Part shown: one piece after another, positions 35,801-44,117 of the stretch | How positions within the stretch are numbered: the first letter of the stretch is position 1 | How the letters are laid out: each line of letters opens with the position of its first letter | Assembly: GCA_031550435.1 (NCBI GenBank) | Contig: JAVBOO010000018.1 | Location: 1 to 64,000, forward strand | Length of the DNA stretch: 64,000 nucleotides | Direction of reading: 5' to 3' | Origin: JAVBOO01 sp031550435 | Lineage (GTDB): Bacteria > Bacillota > Clostridia > Lachnospirales > WRAX01 | Translations under genes and position numbers: made by a program | The notes under the pieces: generated by a model | Database searches by the model: none | The model's input: the letters and a program-made list of their open reading frames with translations, nothing else | What the model was told of the DNA's origin: nothing

Positions 35801-36411
35801 CTGAAGTCCGCAACGGCATCCATGTCAACGAGCTTAGCGAGGTCGTCATAGTCAAGGCATTCTATTTTCTGTATTTCGTGAGACGTTCTGAAACCGTCAA
35901 AGAAATGAAGGAAGGGAACCTTGGATTTAATAGCCGCAAGGTGGGCGGTAGCGCCGAAGTCCATAACTTCCTGAACGTTGTTAGAGCAAAGCATAGCAAA
36001 ACCTGTTTGACGGCACGCCATAACGTCGGAATGGTCACCGAATATGGACAATGCGTGGCTTGCAAGCGCTCTTGCGGAAACGTGGAGCACTCCGGGGAGC
36101 AGTTCGCCGGCAATCTTATACATGTTAGGTATCATAAGAAGAAGACCCTGCGATGCGGTGTAAGTGGTAGTTAGCGCGCCCGCGGACAAAGAACCGTGAA
36201 CGGTACCCGCTGCGCCGGCTTCCGACTGCATTTCTACAAGTCTTACTGTCTGTCCGAAGATATTCTTTTTACCGTTAGCTGCCCATTCGTCAGTATGCTC
36301 AGCCATAGGTGAGGAAGGTGTAATGGGGTAAATACCGGCAACTTCCGTAAACGCGTATGAAGCGTATGCGGCTGCGGCATTTCCGTCCATTGTTTTCATA
36401 ACTTTTGACAT
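32854..36411 (-). CDS. nifJ: Pyruvate:ferredoxin (flavodoxin) oxidoreductase, single chain
   Basis: A 1185-residue cytoplasmic enzyme oxidising pyruvate with CoA to acetyl-CoA, CO2 and reduced ferredoxin. Domains appear in the usual order: N-terminal TPP-pyrimidine domain (GIYPITPSSPM), transketolase-C-like and gamma domains, two 4Fe-4S clusters (CIQCNQCSLVCPH near 690 and CAGCGNCAQVCPAK near 748), then the TPP-diphosphate domain with the proximal-cluster cysteines (GACSGCGETPYTKL; CGTCGCEW) and GGDGWAYDIGFGGLDHV. Full family length, and all cysteines kept. AGGAGG precedes the ATG. Monocistronic, with a strong promoter and terminator, as expected for a main fermentation enzyme. Confidence 0.97.
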   Translation of the reverse strand: MSKVMKTMDGNAAAAYASYAFTEVAGIYPITPSSPMAEHTDEWAANGKKNIFGQTVRLVEMQSEAGAAGTVHGSLSAGALTTTYTASQGLLLMIPNMYKIAGELLPGVLHVSARALASHALSIFGDHSDVMACRQTGFAMLCSNNVQEVMDFGATAHLAAIKSKVPFLHFFDGFRTSHEIQKIECLDYDDLAKLVDMDAVADFRQRALNPEHPILKGTAQNPDIFFQARESCNPFYNDVPAVVEQYLGEINKLTGKNYSLFNYYGAPDADRMIVAMGSACDCIEETIDYLCSKGEKVGMLKVHLFRPFSVEHMFKAIPSSVKKICVLDRTKEPGALGEPLYQDICTAYFEKNEKPVIIAGRYGLGSKDVTPAQIISVYENLAAKEPKNHFTVGIVDDVTHLSLNVGEELDVTPKGTISCKFWGLGSDGTVGANKNSIKIIGDHTDMYAQAYFSYDSKKSGGITQSHLRFGTKPIRSTYLVKTADFVACHNPSYVDKYDMLSDLKPGGTFLLNCLWSGAELESKLPAEMKRQIAAKNIKFYTIDGIGIAKSLGLGNRINTVLQSAFFKLANIIPIEDAVKHMKKAILDSYGKKGENIIKMNNDAVDRGVDGMVEIKVPASWANAVDSAKTVADRNEPDFIKQVVYPVNAQKGDFLPVSTFKGREDGHFPQGTSAYEKRGIAVDVPKWIPENCIQCNQCSLVCPHASIRPVLVTAEEKANAPAGFETIKATGKGFEDYGFRMQVTSLDCAGCGNCAQVCPAKNKALVMEPIEEHLKEMDNWYYFIDNIAPKANPMNPETVKGSQFNQPLLEFSGACSGCGETPYTKLITQLFGDRMYIANATGCTSIWGGSAPSTPYCTNHLGKGPAWANSLFEDNAEYGFGMQQAVKQRRTKLAEVLSVFASNDSPAEWGLKEAACEWLENMENAAGSKTAAEKVREAVKKADAACGTCGCEWDKLYKHVKENDDMLVKKSIWIFGGDGWAYDIGFGGLDHVLASGENVNILCVDTEVYSNTGGQSSKSTPTSAVAKFAASGKRIRKKDLGMIAMSYGYVYVAQIAMGSNQAQCVKAIAEAEAYDGPSLIIAYAPCINHGIKIGMGNTQLQEKKAVEAGYWHLYRYNPTLENEGKNPFQLDSKEPTADFKEFILSESRYSSLKISFPDVAEELFDQAHKDAVRRYESYKRLAEAKW

Positions 36412-36525
36412 GTTTTTCCTCCTAAAATATTTTACCGTTTTGAGGAATACTCAAATTCGGAAACGGCACCCATAAAGTTGCACAAAGTGAACAATACGAA
36501 CGTGCCGTGGATTTGCAAACATCTA

Positions 36526-36555
36526 ATTATAAACATTCTCATGTAAAAAAGTCAA
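36526..36555 (-). promoter_or_regulatory. Strong PFOR promoter
   Basis: On the minus strand TTGACT, 18 bp, TATAAT. The leader to the start codon is about 110 nt. Confidence 0.75.
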
Positions 36556-36832
36556 CAACTACTAAGTTTAATTTTCGCCGTTATGCACAAAAACCGGCAG
36601 GATGCATATGGTTTTTGGTGGTGTTTGCTTATGTGTATTTGCACAACTGATAAGAAGCAATTGAGTCGTAAAAATGTTTTATATTCAAGAAAAATTGTAG
36701 GAATTAAAGTCAATGCCGAAATTATGCACAAATGAGAATAAAATGAGATAAAATTGGAAAAGTCAGTGTCAGGCACAGACATTTTCTGATTTTACGTGTA
36801 TTTTGCGTATATATTGCATCATAACCATGCGG

Positions 36833-36911
36833 TTTAATCACTCCCTTATGCCGCCCTGCGGGCCTGAGGGGGATTGAGGCGACAAGTTTAGCGAATGGTT
36901 TAATTGTCGCT
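36833..36911 (+). repeat. Repeat D, copy 1
   Basis: About 79 bp similar, in inverted orientation, to 62760-62836. Shared blocks include CCCTTAT.CCG, GGGCCT.AGG, GGATTGAG, GACAAG.TTAGCGAAT and TTTAATT.TCGC. Its right part can fold as GCGACAA/TTGTCGC. It ends 37 bp before the -35 of the Hsp70 operon promoter. Confidence 0.7.
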
Positions 36912-36947
36912 TAAAAAGAAAAGACTCTCAAATCGTGACAAAAATGT

Positions 36948-36975
36948 TTGAAAAAGCACTGTACTATGCTAAAAT
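36948..36975 (+). promoter_or_regulatory. Putative promoter of the nine-gene Hsp70 operon
   Basis: TTGAAA, 16 bp, TAAAAT, about 40 bp before the first gene. No CIRCE-type (HrcA) inverted repeat was found, so it does not look like a classical heat-shock promoter. Confidence 0.6.
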
Positions 36976-37015
36976 GGTAAAGGAAACGCGATAATTATAC
37001 GGTGGTGTTTTATAG

Positions 37016-38365
37016 TTGGGTCTATCTGATTTGCTTCGAAACTTTAATTTGACTGACGGCTATTCGCAGGCGGCGGTTATAGGACTGTGCGCCGTCTATG
37101 TGTTCGCGCTGCTATTGCAGATCATTATTTTTTTGGAATTCGGCGCGCTTACGGCACGTTTTGTATTTGCTTCTAAAAAGAATAAAATAACCGCAAAAGA
37201 CAGCTTTGATGTTTATAAAACAGGCGCGTTCGCGAGGGCGGTTAAAAGCTTTATAAAGCTCAGCGAAAAAGCTGTCGCGGTTACAAACGTAAAAGAAATA
37301 GTCGAGAGGGAATACTCAAAAATATCCATAGTTTTTTGGAATGTCGAAAGTGCCGAACGTCTGATTTCGGCGTTGGATTCAGCTCTTTTGGTTATCACGG
37401 CTGTCTTGGCGTTTTTGCTTGAAAACAAGGCGGAGATCGCGGTCGTCGGCTTCGGGATATTTATCGTAATGAGGCTGATTACATCCATATTTGATTTCAA
37501 AGTGAGAAAATCAAGGCTTATCGCCGATGTTTCGGCATATATAGAGTATGAAGCGGGACAGTTTTATGCTTCCGGCACAGCCTCTTCGATAAATATGCTC
37601 GGAAACGAAATCGCGCAGGCAACAAAGCTTCAAACCGAGACCATAAGCTCAACACTCGGTTCGGTTTCAGGCGCTCTGAAAACTATGGTCGAAAAAACGG
37701 GGGAAAACGTTGTTTCTCTTGTGGAAAGAATGTATTCGGATCTCGGAAAAAGCTTCTCCGACTACGACGATTATATGAAGCGCTGGCGGTCGGCGATTGA
37801 CGAGGGGATAAAACTTCAGGAGCATATGAACACCTCCGCCGATAAGCTCGCACTTTCGCAAAAAGAAGCCTCAAAGCTTAACAACGCGATTATCGAGGCG
37901 GTCGGCAAGTTCTCTCTTGTTATAGAACAGCAGAGCGAAAAGACCGGCGAGCTTGTAAAGGTGATGGAAGCATCTTCGTCCGAGCTCATTAAATCAAACG
38001 CTTCCGTCGAACTTGTGAACAGCGCGTTGAGCGAACAGCTAAAAATCGTGCGTGAAAACCAGAAGACTCTGGAAACGACTGTCGCCGGGTATGAGCTTGC
38101 TGTGAGCGGCATGGCCGAGGAAATGGGCAACGCTCTGGGTAAAATCATCGATTATCACGCTAAATCGGCATATGACTCTATCGGTAACGAGATGAGCGTC
38201 TATGTCAAGCAGGTTTTTGAGGCAAACAACGAGCTCATACTTCGTTTGGAGGCTATGTTTGACCGGATAAGAGAGCAAAACAGAGCCGAGGCGGTAGCGC
38301 TTATAAGCATGAAAGAGCAGATGGATTTACAGTTTGAAGCGATTAGAAAAGAAAGCAAGGATTAG
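37016..38365 (+). CDS. Membrane-anchored coiled-coil protein, first gene of the Hsp70 operon
   Basis: 449 residues, no family recognised. A hydrophobic segment at about 19-42 and a hydrophobic pair at about 118-158 suggest three membrane passes. From about 170 to the end the protein is soluble, helical and rich in heptad-like Glu/Lys/Leu/Ser, a likely long coiled coil on the cytoplasmic side. The three-pass start recalls MotA/TolQ/ExbB-type proteins in outline only. The TTG start lies after GGTGGTG. It is followed after 2 bp by the next gene, so it probably anchors or senses for the chaperone set. Confidence 0.75.
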   Translation: MGLSDLLRNFNLTDGYSQAAVIGLCAVYVFALLLQIIIFLEFGALTARFVFASKKNKITAKDSFDVYKTGAFARAVKSFIKLSEKAVAVTNVKEIVEREYSKISIVFWNVESAERLISALDSALLVITAVLAFLLENKAEIAVVGFGIFIVMRLITSIFDFKVRKSRLIADVSAYIEYEAGQFYASGTASSINMLGNEIAQATKLQTETISSTLGSVSGALKTMVEKTGENVVSLVERMYSDLGKSFSDYDDYMKRWRSAIDEGIKLQEHMNTSADKLALSQKEASKLNNAIIEAVGKFSLVIEQQSEKTGELVKVMEASSSELIKSNASVELVNSALSEQLKIVRENQKTLETTVAGYELAVSGMAEEMGNALGKIIDYHAKSAYDSIGNEMSVYVKQVFEANNELILRLEAMFDRIREQNRAEAVALISMKEQMDLQFEAIRKESKD

Positions 38366-38367
38366 GC

Positions 38368-39546
38368 ATGGACTTGTTAAAGCAGTTTGAGTATCCGCTC
38401 CCTGGTATAGCGGCAGATATCGAGAGAATAAGCTTTGAAACGTCCGGACCGGTTGAAGGCTCTTTTACCGTGTCCAATACCGGCGGCGGAGAGCTTAACG
38501 GGTACATAACGTCCGATACCGACTCTGTTGTCTTCTCTCCTTCAAAGTTTGAGGGCAATACGGTTGAGGTCGCGTACAGGCTTAATATGGACGTATACAA
38601 GCCGGGAGAGTACATCGACTCGTCTGTTATTGTTGTTTCAAACGGCGGAGAACTGGTTATACCTGTGAAAATCGAAATCATACCTCCGGAGATTTATGCC
38701 AGGGACGGGACAAGGATTACGTCTCTGATGGACTATATGTTTTATGTAAAGCAAAATCCCGTGGCTTCCAGGCAGCTTTTCACCCAAAAGGAATTTATGA
38801 TGTGGCTTGTGAGCATGAATTACGAGCACATAGAGCTTTACGAGCGCTTCATAACGGATTCGAATAAGGAACGGGCGGTAGATAATTTTCTTGTGCTGAA
38901 CAAGCTAAAACGCAAGGCCAAGCTGAGCATAGTCGAAAAAGACATTGTAATCAAAGTAAGACCGTATGATAACGAACCGCTGACAGGAGTTATACCGGTC
39001 AAGATATCGGGCTGGGGGCATGTAGACTTAAACGCAGCCCAAGCGGTTAAGAACAACAGGATGAAGCTGCTGTGCGAAAAAATCTCATTTTCCGACTTTG
39101 ATGAAAACGGTATATTTGATTTGACTTTTGTTGTATACCCGGGCTTGATAAAAAAACCCCTCTGCTTCGAAAAAGTGATTTTTTCGGGCGATATCGAGGA
39201 AAGCTGCCTCATAACAGTCATAAAAGAAAACGCGATAGAGGTTTCAATGTCAAAAGAATGTTACGGAACCGACGACAGCGGCAAGCTGCATGTCAAAAAC
39301 AGGACGCTCAGAGATATTATGCTCGGCATCGTTTGTTCGGACTCGTTTGTAAAATTCAGCGGAAAGAGATACTTGATAGGCGCTGAGGCAAGCATAGATT
39401 TCGATGTTAAGCTGTCGGCGCTGCAATCGGCTCAGATGTCTCTGAAAAAACAGTCGATTGTTAACTCCGTGATAACCGTGAAATCTTTGACCGAGGGAAT
39501 AAGGTATCAAAAAGATATAGTCATAGATGTAGGCAATATATTGTAA
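38368..39546 (+). CDS. Beta-domain protein resembling the N-terminal part of DUF5717
   Basis: 392 residues, cytoplasmic by absence of a signal. Residues about 20-110 look like an Ig-like beta sandwich (GSFTVSNTGGGELNGYITSD, VVSNGGELVIPVKIE), followed by a helical patch (FTQKEFMMWLVSMNYEHIELY) and more beta-rich sequence. This resembles, from memory, the N-terminal part of the large DUF5717 proteins of Lachnospiraceae. The following gene resembles the rest, so the protein seems split in two here. The ends are 26 bp apart with a separate ribosome site, so it is a real split rather than a single-base frameshift. Confidence 0.65.
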   Translation: MDLLKQFEYPLPGIAADIERISFETSGPVEGSFTVSNTGGGELNGYITSDTDSVVFSPSKFEGNTVEVAYRLNMDVYKPGEYIDSSVIVVSNGGELVIPVKIEIIPPEIYARDGTRITSLMDYMFYVKQNPVASRQLFTQKEFMMWLVSMNYEHIELYERFITDSNKERAVDNFLVLNKLKRKAKLSIVEKDIVIKVRPYDNEPLTGVIPVKISGWGHVDLNAAQAVKNNRMKLLCEKISFSDFDENGIFDLTFVVYPGLIKKPLCFEKVIFSGDIEESCLITVIKENAIEVSMSKECYGTDDSGKLHVKNRTLRDIMLGIVCSDSFVKFSGKRYLIGAEASIDFDVKLSALQSAQMSLKKQSIVNSVITVKSLTEGIRYQKDIVIDVGNIL

Positions 39547-39572
39547 ATTTTGAAATTTTAAAGAGGAACTTT

Positions 39573-42272
39573 ATGCAGCTTCCGGAAGAAAGAACCGCGG
39601 CCGTACGGCTGCTGTACGTTAAGAAACCGAGCCGGTCGAGAGCAGTTATGCTTGTTTTGAGCGAGTGGAAGTCTTACAGACTGTTCAAAAAAGGCGGACA
39701 TCTCGAAAGGGCTTTAGAACTGTGTGCGGAAATATCCGAGCGTTTTCGTCTTTCGGTTGATATCCTGATACTGAGCACTTTTCTTCAAGCGGAAGCCGGA
39801 TTGACGGCAAAGGCCGAAGAAGCGATAGCCATGCTCAAAAGGAGCAAGACGTTTTATAAATCATCCGACCCGTTCGTATACTGTGCCTATCTGTTTCTTG
39901 AAGCGTATTCGGAAATTGCGCGCAGGAATGCAAAGAAGGCGGAAAAACATCTGAACAACCTTATATCGTTTGCCGAGGAAACAAAGAGCACCGAAGCGGT
40001 TATAATGGCCGCGGGGCTGGAATTGTCTCTCGGCAAGCTTCAGGCCGCATACAGGCATATTTATTCGGTTTTTGCATCCGGTAACAGAAGCGGCTTTGCC
40101 TATATTGTTTTGTATGAATATTTGCTTGCCGAGCCGACGGGGGAAGCATGCGACTCGTCTCTGATTATCTTGCTTTGCAGATGGGCCCTTCCTAAGCGGG
40201 CGGATTTAGGACCGCTTCTTGAAAAGTACAAACGCATGCTGTCCGAAGATAAACGCTTTATAAGGCTTGCGGGAACGGATATATATAAATATTGCGAGGC
40301 CGACTGGCTTCTAAGCCGCATCTGCGCCGAATTTATCGCAGAAGGAGATTGCTCGAAAAAAGCGTTTGAGTATTACAAAGCGGCAGAATACAGGCAAATA
40401 GAGCTGAACAATCTCTATTATTATTTGATACGCTCGGCATATCTCAGCGACACCGAAAATGTCAGCCGGTATTCTGTAGAGCAGTTCATAAAGCAGGGCA
40501 GGTCAGACAAACAGCTCGACACATTTGTAAATCACATGATTATAACGAACAAGTCCAATTCCGGGCTTCTGAACCTGTTTGAAAGGAAAATAGTCGAGTT
40601 TGGGATAAAAAATTTCCCGGACAATTCGAGAGACAGATATTTCAACAGCATTTACAAACTTATATCCGAAAGCGGAGCAAGGCTGGACGTTGACAAAGCT
40701 GTTATCGAAGAGGCGAGAAAACGCCTGAGCGAGAGCTTGTTTGTCTATAATATATCCGTAGACAATCCCTCCGCTAAAAGCATATGGATATACGAAAAAG
40801 AACTCAAAGAGATGAAGGCGTTCCCGATTATTGACGGCAAGGCCTCTGTTGTCGCCTGTGACGATGATTTTAACTATTATCTCATGTCGGAAAGGCAAAA
40901 GAGCATAGTCTCCGGAAATATAAGGGCGAGAAAGAAGATACAAAACGCGGATATCGCGCTGTATAAATCATATCTCAAGTCGGATATTTCTAGAACGGAG
41001 CTCTTGATAGTTTTGTCCAAATTCGCGGTAAACCACGAGCAGCCGGGAGAAGAGTGGATACCGGTGCTGGAGCGTACTTTAAAGGACCCGAAAATATCGC
41101 TGCGCTTCAAGATGCGCGTTAACGCCTGCCTCGGCTCTATATACGCGGGTTCTGCCGATTATGCCCGCGCCGTTGCGTACTTCGACGCGGCTGACGAAAA
41201 CTATCTTGACGAAAACCAAACAGAGCGCATGCTGCTTGCCTACGTCAGCGCGGAACAGTATAAAAAAGCCGTGAGGCTTTTGATAAAGAAGGCCTCCGTA
41301 CTGTCGGAGAAAGGCATATTCTTCTCCGTAAAGCGTGTACTCGAGCACAGCAGGGATTACGGGAAAGAGCTTGCGCCTGTTATGTTCGGGATAGTTATAA
41401 ACGGCTGGTACGACAAATTGCTGGCCGAGCAGATACTGAAACACTATAACGGAAGCCAGGGTGACTGGCAGCGTCTGAGCGAGACGTTTGACGAGCTCTC
41501 GGTTTCAGAGCCCGGGCTGGACGAAATTATACTAAGAAATACGATATGGATGCATAAGCCGGACAAAGGCAGCCAGGGAGTGTTTGTCAGGATGTACGAA
41601 CGCGACCCGGGAAACGAGCTGATTTCCGTGTTTGCCAAGTATTGCTCCTACGAATGTATCAGAAACGGGTTCAGACCGGAGTATGAGACCGTTGACATAA
41701 TGGAAAAACTTTATTCAGACACAAAAGACAGCGTGATTGCGTTTGGCTTGAGCCATGTATATTTGGGCCACGGCGTTGTTACGCTCAATTCAGACAAAAT
41801 TCTGCGTCTAGCTCTTGCGGTCAGCATCGAACGGTCGATACTGTTTCCGATTTTCAAGCTCTGCAAAGACAAAAACGACGCAACGCCGTATATAGAAAAA
41901 AATCAGCCGTTTATGTTTATCAGCCGGCCCGATATGAAGGTAAAACTGTCATACCGCTTTGATGACAGTGCGGATTATTCCGTGAGAAACGCCGTATATT
42001 TTGGCTTCGGGATTTTTCTTGTTCATATACCGAACTTCTACGGAGAGAAGATCAGCTATTTCTTCAGCGAAGAAACGGCGAGGGGCAGCATTTCCACGCA
42101 GGAAAGCACTATAGAAAACAAAAGCGCCGTACTCCGCGAAAATTCGGAAGATCCGTTCTTCGCGATAAACAACGCTTTGATTTATGAGCAGTTGTTCAAG
42201 TATGAAAAGGTCGAGCAGATAATAACAGAAAGGCTGAAGCAAAAGCAAACGATAATGAGCCGTTTGTTATAG
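39573..42272 (+). CDS. Large helical-repeat protein resembling the C-terminal part of DUF5717
   Basis: 899 residues. Most of it is built of TPR-like helix pairs (for example LERALELCAEISERFRLSVD, ARAVAYFDAADENYLDENQ). The last 130 residues turn beta-rich, with FIHIPNFYGEKISYF-like sequence (YFGFGIFLVHIPNFYGEKI), as I recall from DUF5717 C-termini. No catalytic motif is seen. It is likely a scaffold or client-recruiting subunit. AGAGGAAC precedes the ATG. It is followed by a 152-bp gap and then the first Hsp70 gene. Confidence 0.65.
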   Translation: MQLPEERTAAVRLLYVKKPSRSRAVMLVLSEWKSYRLFKKGGHLERALELCAEISERFRLSVDILILSTFLQAEAGLTAKAEEAIAMLKRSKTFYKSSDPFVYCAYLFLEAYSEIARRNAKKAEKHLNNLISFAEETKSTEAVIMAAGLELSLGKLQAAYRHIYSVFASGNRSGFAYIVLYEYLLAEPTGEACDSSLIILLCRWALPKRADLGPLLEKYKRMLSEDKRFIRLAGTDIYKYCEADWLLSRICAEFIAEGDCSKKAFEYYKAAEYRQIELNNLYYYLIRSAYLSDTENVSRYSVEQFIKQGRSDKQLDTFVNHMIITNKSNSGLLNLFERKIVEFGIKNFPDNSRDRYFNSIYKLISESGARLDVDKAVIEEARKRLSESLFVYNISVDNPSAKSIWIYEKELKEMKAFPIIDGKASVVACDDDFNYYLMSERQKSIVSGNIRARKKIQNADIALYKSYLKSDISRTELLIVLSKFAVNHEQPGEEWIPVLERTLKDPKISLRFKMRVNACLGSIYAGSADYARAVAYFDAADENYLDENQTERMLLAYVSAEQYKKAVRLLIKKASVLSEKGIFFSVKRVLEHSRDYGKELAPVMFGIVINGWYDKLLAEQILKHYNGSQGDWQRLSETFDELSVSEPGLDEIILRNTIWMHKPDKGSQGVFVRMYERDPGNELISVFAKYCSYECIRNGFRPEYETVDIMEKLYSDTKDSVIAFGLSHVYLGHGVVTLNSDKILRLALAVSIERSILFPIFKLCKDKNDATPYIEKNQPFMFISRPDMKVKLSYRFDDSADYSVRNAVYFGFGIFLVHIPNFYGEKISYFFSEETARGSISTQESTIENKSAVLRENSEDPFFAINNALIYEQLFKYEKVEQIITERLKQKQTIMSRLL

Positions 42273-42424
42273 ACGAATATGTTACAGAAAAACAAGTTAC
42301 AGAGAATACGAAAAAGCGTAGCTGAGGCTCGGCGGCAGCCGGGCACGCGCATTTGACCAAATGGGCAGTTCCAAACACCGTGTTTTCCGGGATTGCCGCA
42401 ATCAAACGTATATTGGAGGATACT

Positions 42425-44104
42425 ATGGGAACTTTAGGCGTTGACTTAGAAAGAGGATTGTTTCTCGGAATCGACTTCGGAACCACAAACTCGGTAGTGA
42501 GCATATTTAACTTTAAAGACGGAGAAGCACTGACCATACCGATAGAAGGCGGCAATATTTTTCCTACCGCGATTCAGTTTGAAACCGATCCGGAAGACGA
42601 GAACAAGCTGTCCAGAATATTTGGTGTTCAGGCAAAGGAAGCTGCCGTTATTTATCCGCAGAGCACGGTTCTTTCCGTAAAAAGACTGCTCGGCCAAGAC
42701 CAAAAGATTAAGGTAACGGTTGACGAAAAAGAATTTACTTTCACACCCGAGCAGATTGCTGCTGAAATAATCGCTTACATGAAAGCAAAGGCGGACGAAT
42801 ATGCCCAGCAAGAACTGGGTTTGTCGGGAGAATTTTCCGGATGCGTAATAACGGTTCCCGCAAACTCGACGGATAAGCAAAAGAAAATGACAAAGCAGGC
42901 GGCAGTTCTTGCGGGTTTTGATGAGGAAAACGTGTATTTGAGGCTTGAGCCCGCGGCGGCGGCTATAAGCTATGCCGTAAACGAAACGAAAGACAAGAAA
43001 ATTCTTGTTTACGACTTTGGCGGCGGCACATTTGATGCCTGCATACTCGAGGTCAAAGCGGAAGACGCGGGGCCGGCTATTTCGATACTTTCAACATTCG
43101 GAGACAACGACCTCGGAGGAAACGATATCGACAAAATTATTGCCGACATGATATACGAGGAGTTTAAACAGCTGACAAACAATGAAATCGACTTATACGA
43201 CGAAAATGCCGACGACGGTGTTTCCAAGAGACAGAAGAGAGTCGCGCTTGTCAGATTGCAGCAGGTGTCAAACCAGGCAAAAGAGCGGCTGTCTCAGGCA
43301 AAAAGCACCAAAGTAACCCTCGCCCCCCTTATCCAGGAGCCGAAAATTGTCAACATAAACATCGAGGTTTCGCGTGAGGACTTTTTAAGCCACAAGAGGG
43401 TCAACCTGCTCGACAGCGATCCTTCAAAATTCGAGAAATACGAGGGCAAGAGTGTTGCCGATATGGTTGATTCAACGCTTAAATGCATTGATAACTGTCT
43501 TGAGGCGGCAAAGCTTACGTCGCAGGATATAGATGAGGTTTTCCTTGTCGGCGGCAGTTCGTCTATCCCTCTTATCAGCGAAAAAATTGCCGAAAAGTTC
43601 GGGAAAGAGCCGTTTAAGTCCAAGATAAGCCCCGCGCTCAGTATTTCTCAAGGAGCGGCCTATTACTGTAACATGATAATGATGCCGACGGTCAAAGGCC
43701 CGACCGTGCAGGAAAAAACCGTGCATCCTCTCGGACTTGAGATTGCGGGAAGAAGGTTTATGCAAATCGTGCCGGCGGGCCTGGACATACCGCCCGCAGG
43801 CCTTGTTGTCGAAGCTTCCGAGCTTTTGACAACCAATTTTGACAATGTAACGAGCATGGCGATAGTCGTGTACGAGAACACCATGAGCGGCGGTTCGCCT
43901 ACCGGCAGGGCAGAGCTTGTGAGCGCTGACGGCATGAAACGTCTTGCGGGGACATCGCTCAGAGGGATACCACAGGGGCCCAAGGGCAGAGAGAAAGTCA
44001 AGGTAGTGTTCAACGTCGGTCAGGACAACATGCTCAGAGTGACGGCCGGCAGCACGAGTACAGACGGAGTTACAACCGAGCTTTCGGTTGACGAACTATA
44101 TTAA
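42425..44104 (+). CDS. Hsp70 chaperone A (DnaK-like, without lid)
   Basis: 559 residues. The actin-like ATPase domain is intact: phosphate-1 GIDFGTTNS (15-23), SVKRLLG with the catalytic-type Lys, phosphate-2 YDFGGGTFD (196-204) and adenosine motif VGGSSSIP (about 374-381). A short beta substrate-binding domain follows (LRGIPQGPKGREKVKVVF.V..DNMLRVTA), but the alpha-helical lid of DnaK is missing, so the protein ends about 80 residues early. GGAGG lies 6 nt before the ATG at 42425, and the longer frame is not used. It is not the housekeeping DnaK: no grpE, dnaJ or hrcA is beside it. Confidence 0.9.
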   Translation: MGTLGVDLERGLFLGIDFGTTNSVVSIFNFKDGEALTIPIEGGNIFPTAIQFETDPEDENKLSRIFGVQAKEAAVIYPQSTVLSVKRLLGQDQKIKVTVDEKEFTFTPEQIAAEIIAYMKAKADEYAQQELGLSGEFSGCVITVPANSTDKQKKMTKQAAVLAGFDEENVYLRLEPAAAAISYAVNETKDKKILVYDFGGGTFDACILEVKAEDAGPAISILSTFGDNDLGGNDIDKIIADMIYEEFKQLTNNEIDLYDENADDGVSKRQKRVALVRLQQVSNQAKERLSQAKSTKVTLAPLIQEPKIVNINIEVSREDFLSHKRVNLLDSDPSKFEKYEGKSVADMVDSTLKCIDNCLEAAKLTSQDIDEVFLVGGSSSIPLISEKIAEKFGKEPFKSKISPALSISQGAAYYCNMIMMPTVKGPTVQEKTVHPLGLEIAGRRFMQIVPAGLDIPPAGLVVEASELLTTNFDNVTSMAIVVYENTMSGGSPTGRAELVSADGMKRLAGTSLRGIPQGPKGREKVKVVFNVGQDNMLRVTAGSTSTDGVTTELSVDELY

Positions 44105-44117
44105 ACAGAGGTTAAAA

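Larger units (their letters stand above)
36412..37015. other. 604-bp divergent region between PFOR and the Hsp70 operon
   Basis: It holds the PFOR promoter (minus), an AT-rich stretch without genes (36560-36830), repeat D copy 1 (36833-36911) and the promoter of the Hsp70 operon (plus). Confidence 0.7.

Noticed and set aside
36412..37015. Searched for a CIRCE element or heat-shock sigma promoter before the Hsp70 operon
   Set aside because: No TTAGCACTC-N9-GAGTGCTAA match. The visible promoter is of the ordinary sigma-A type.
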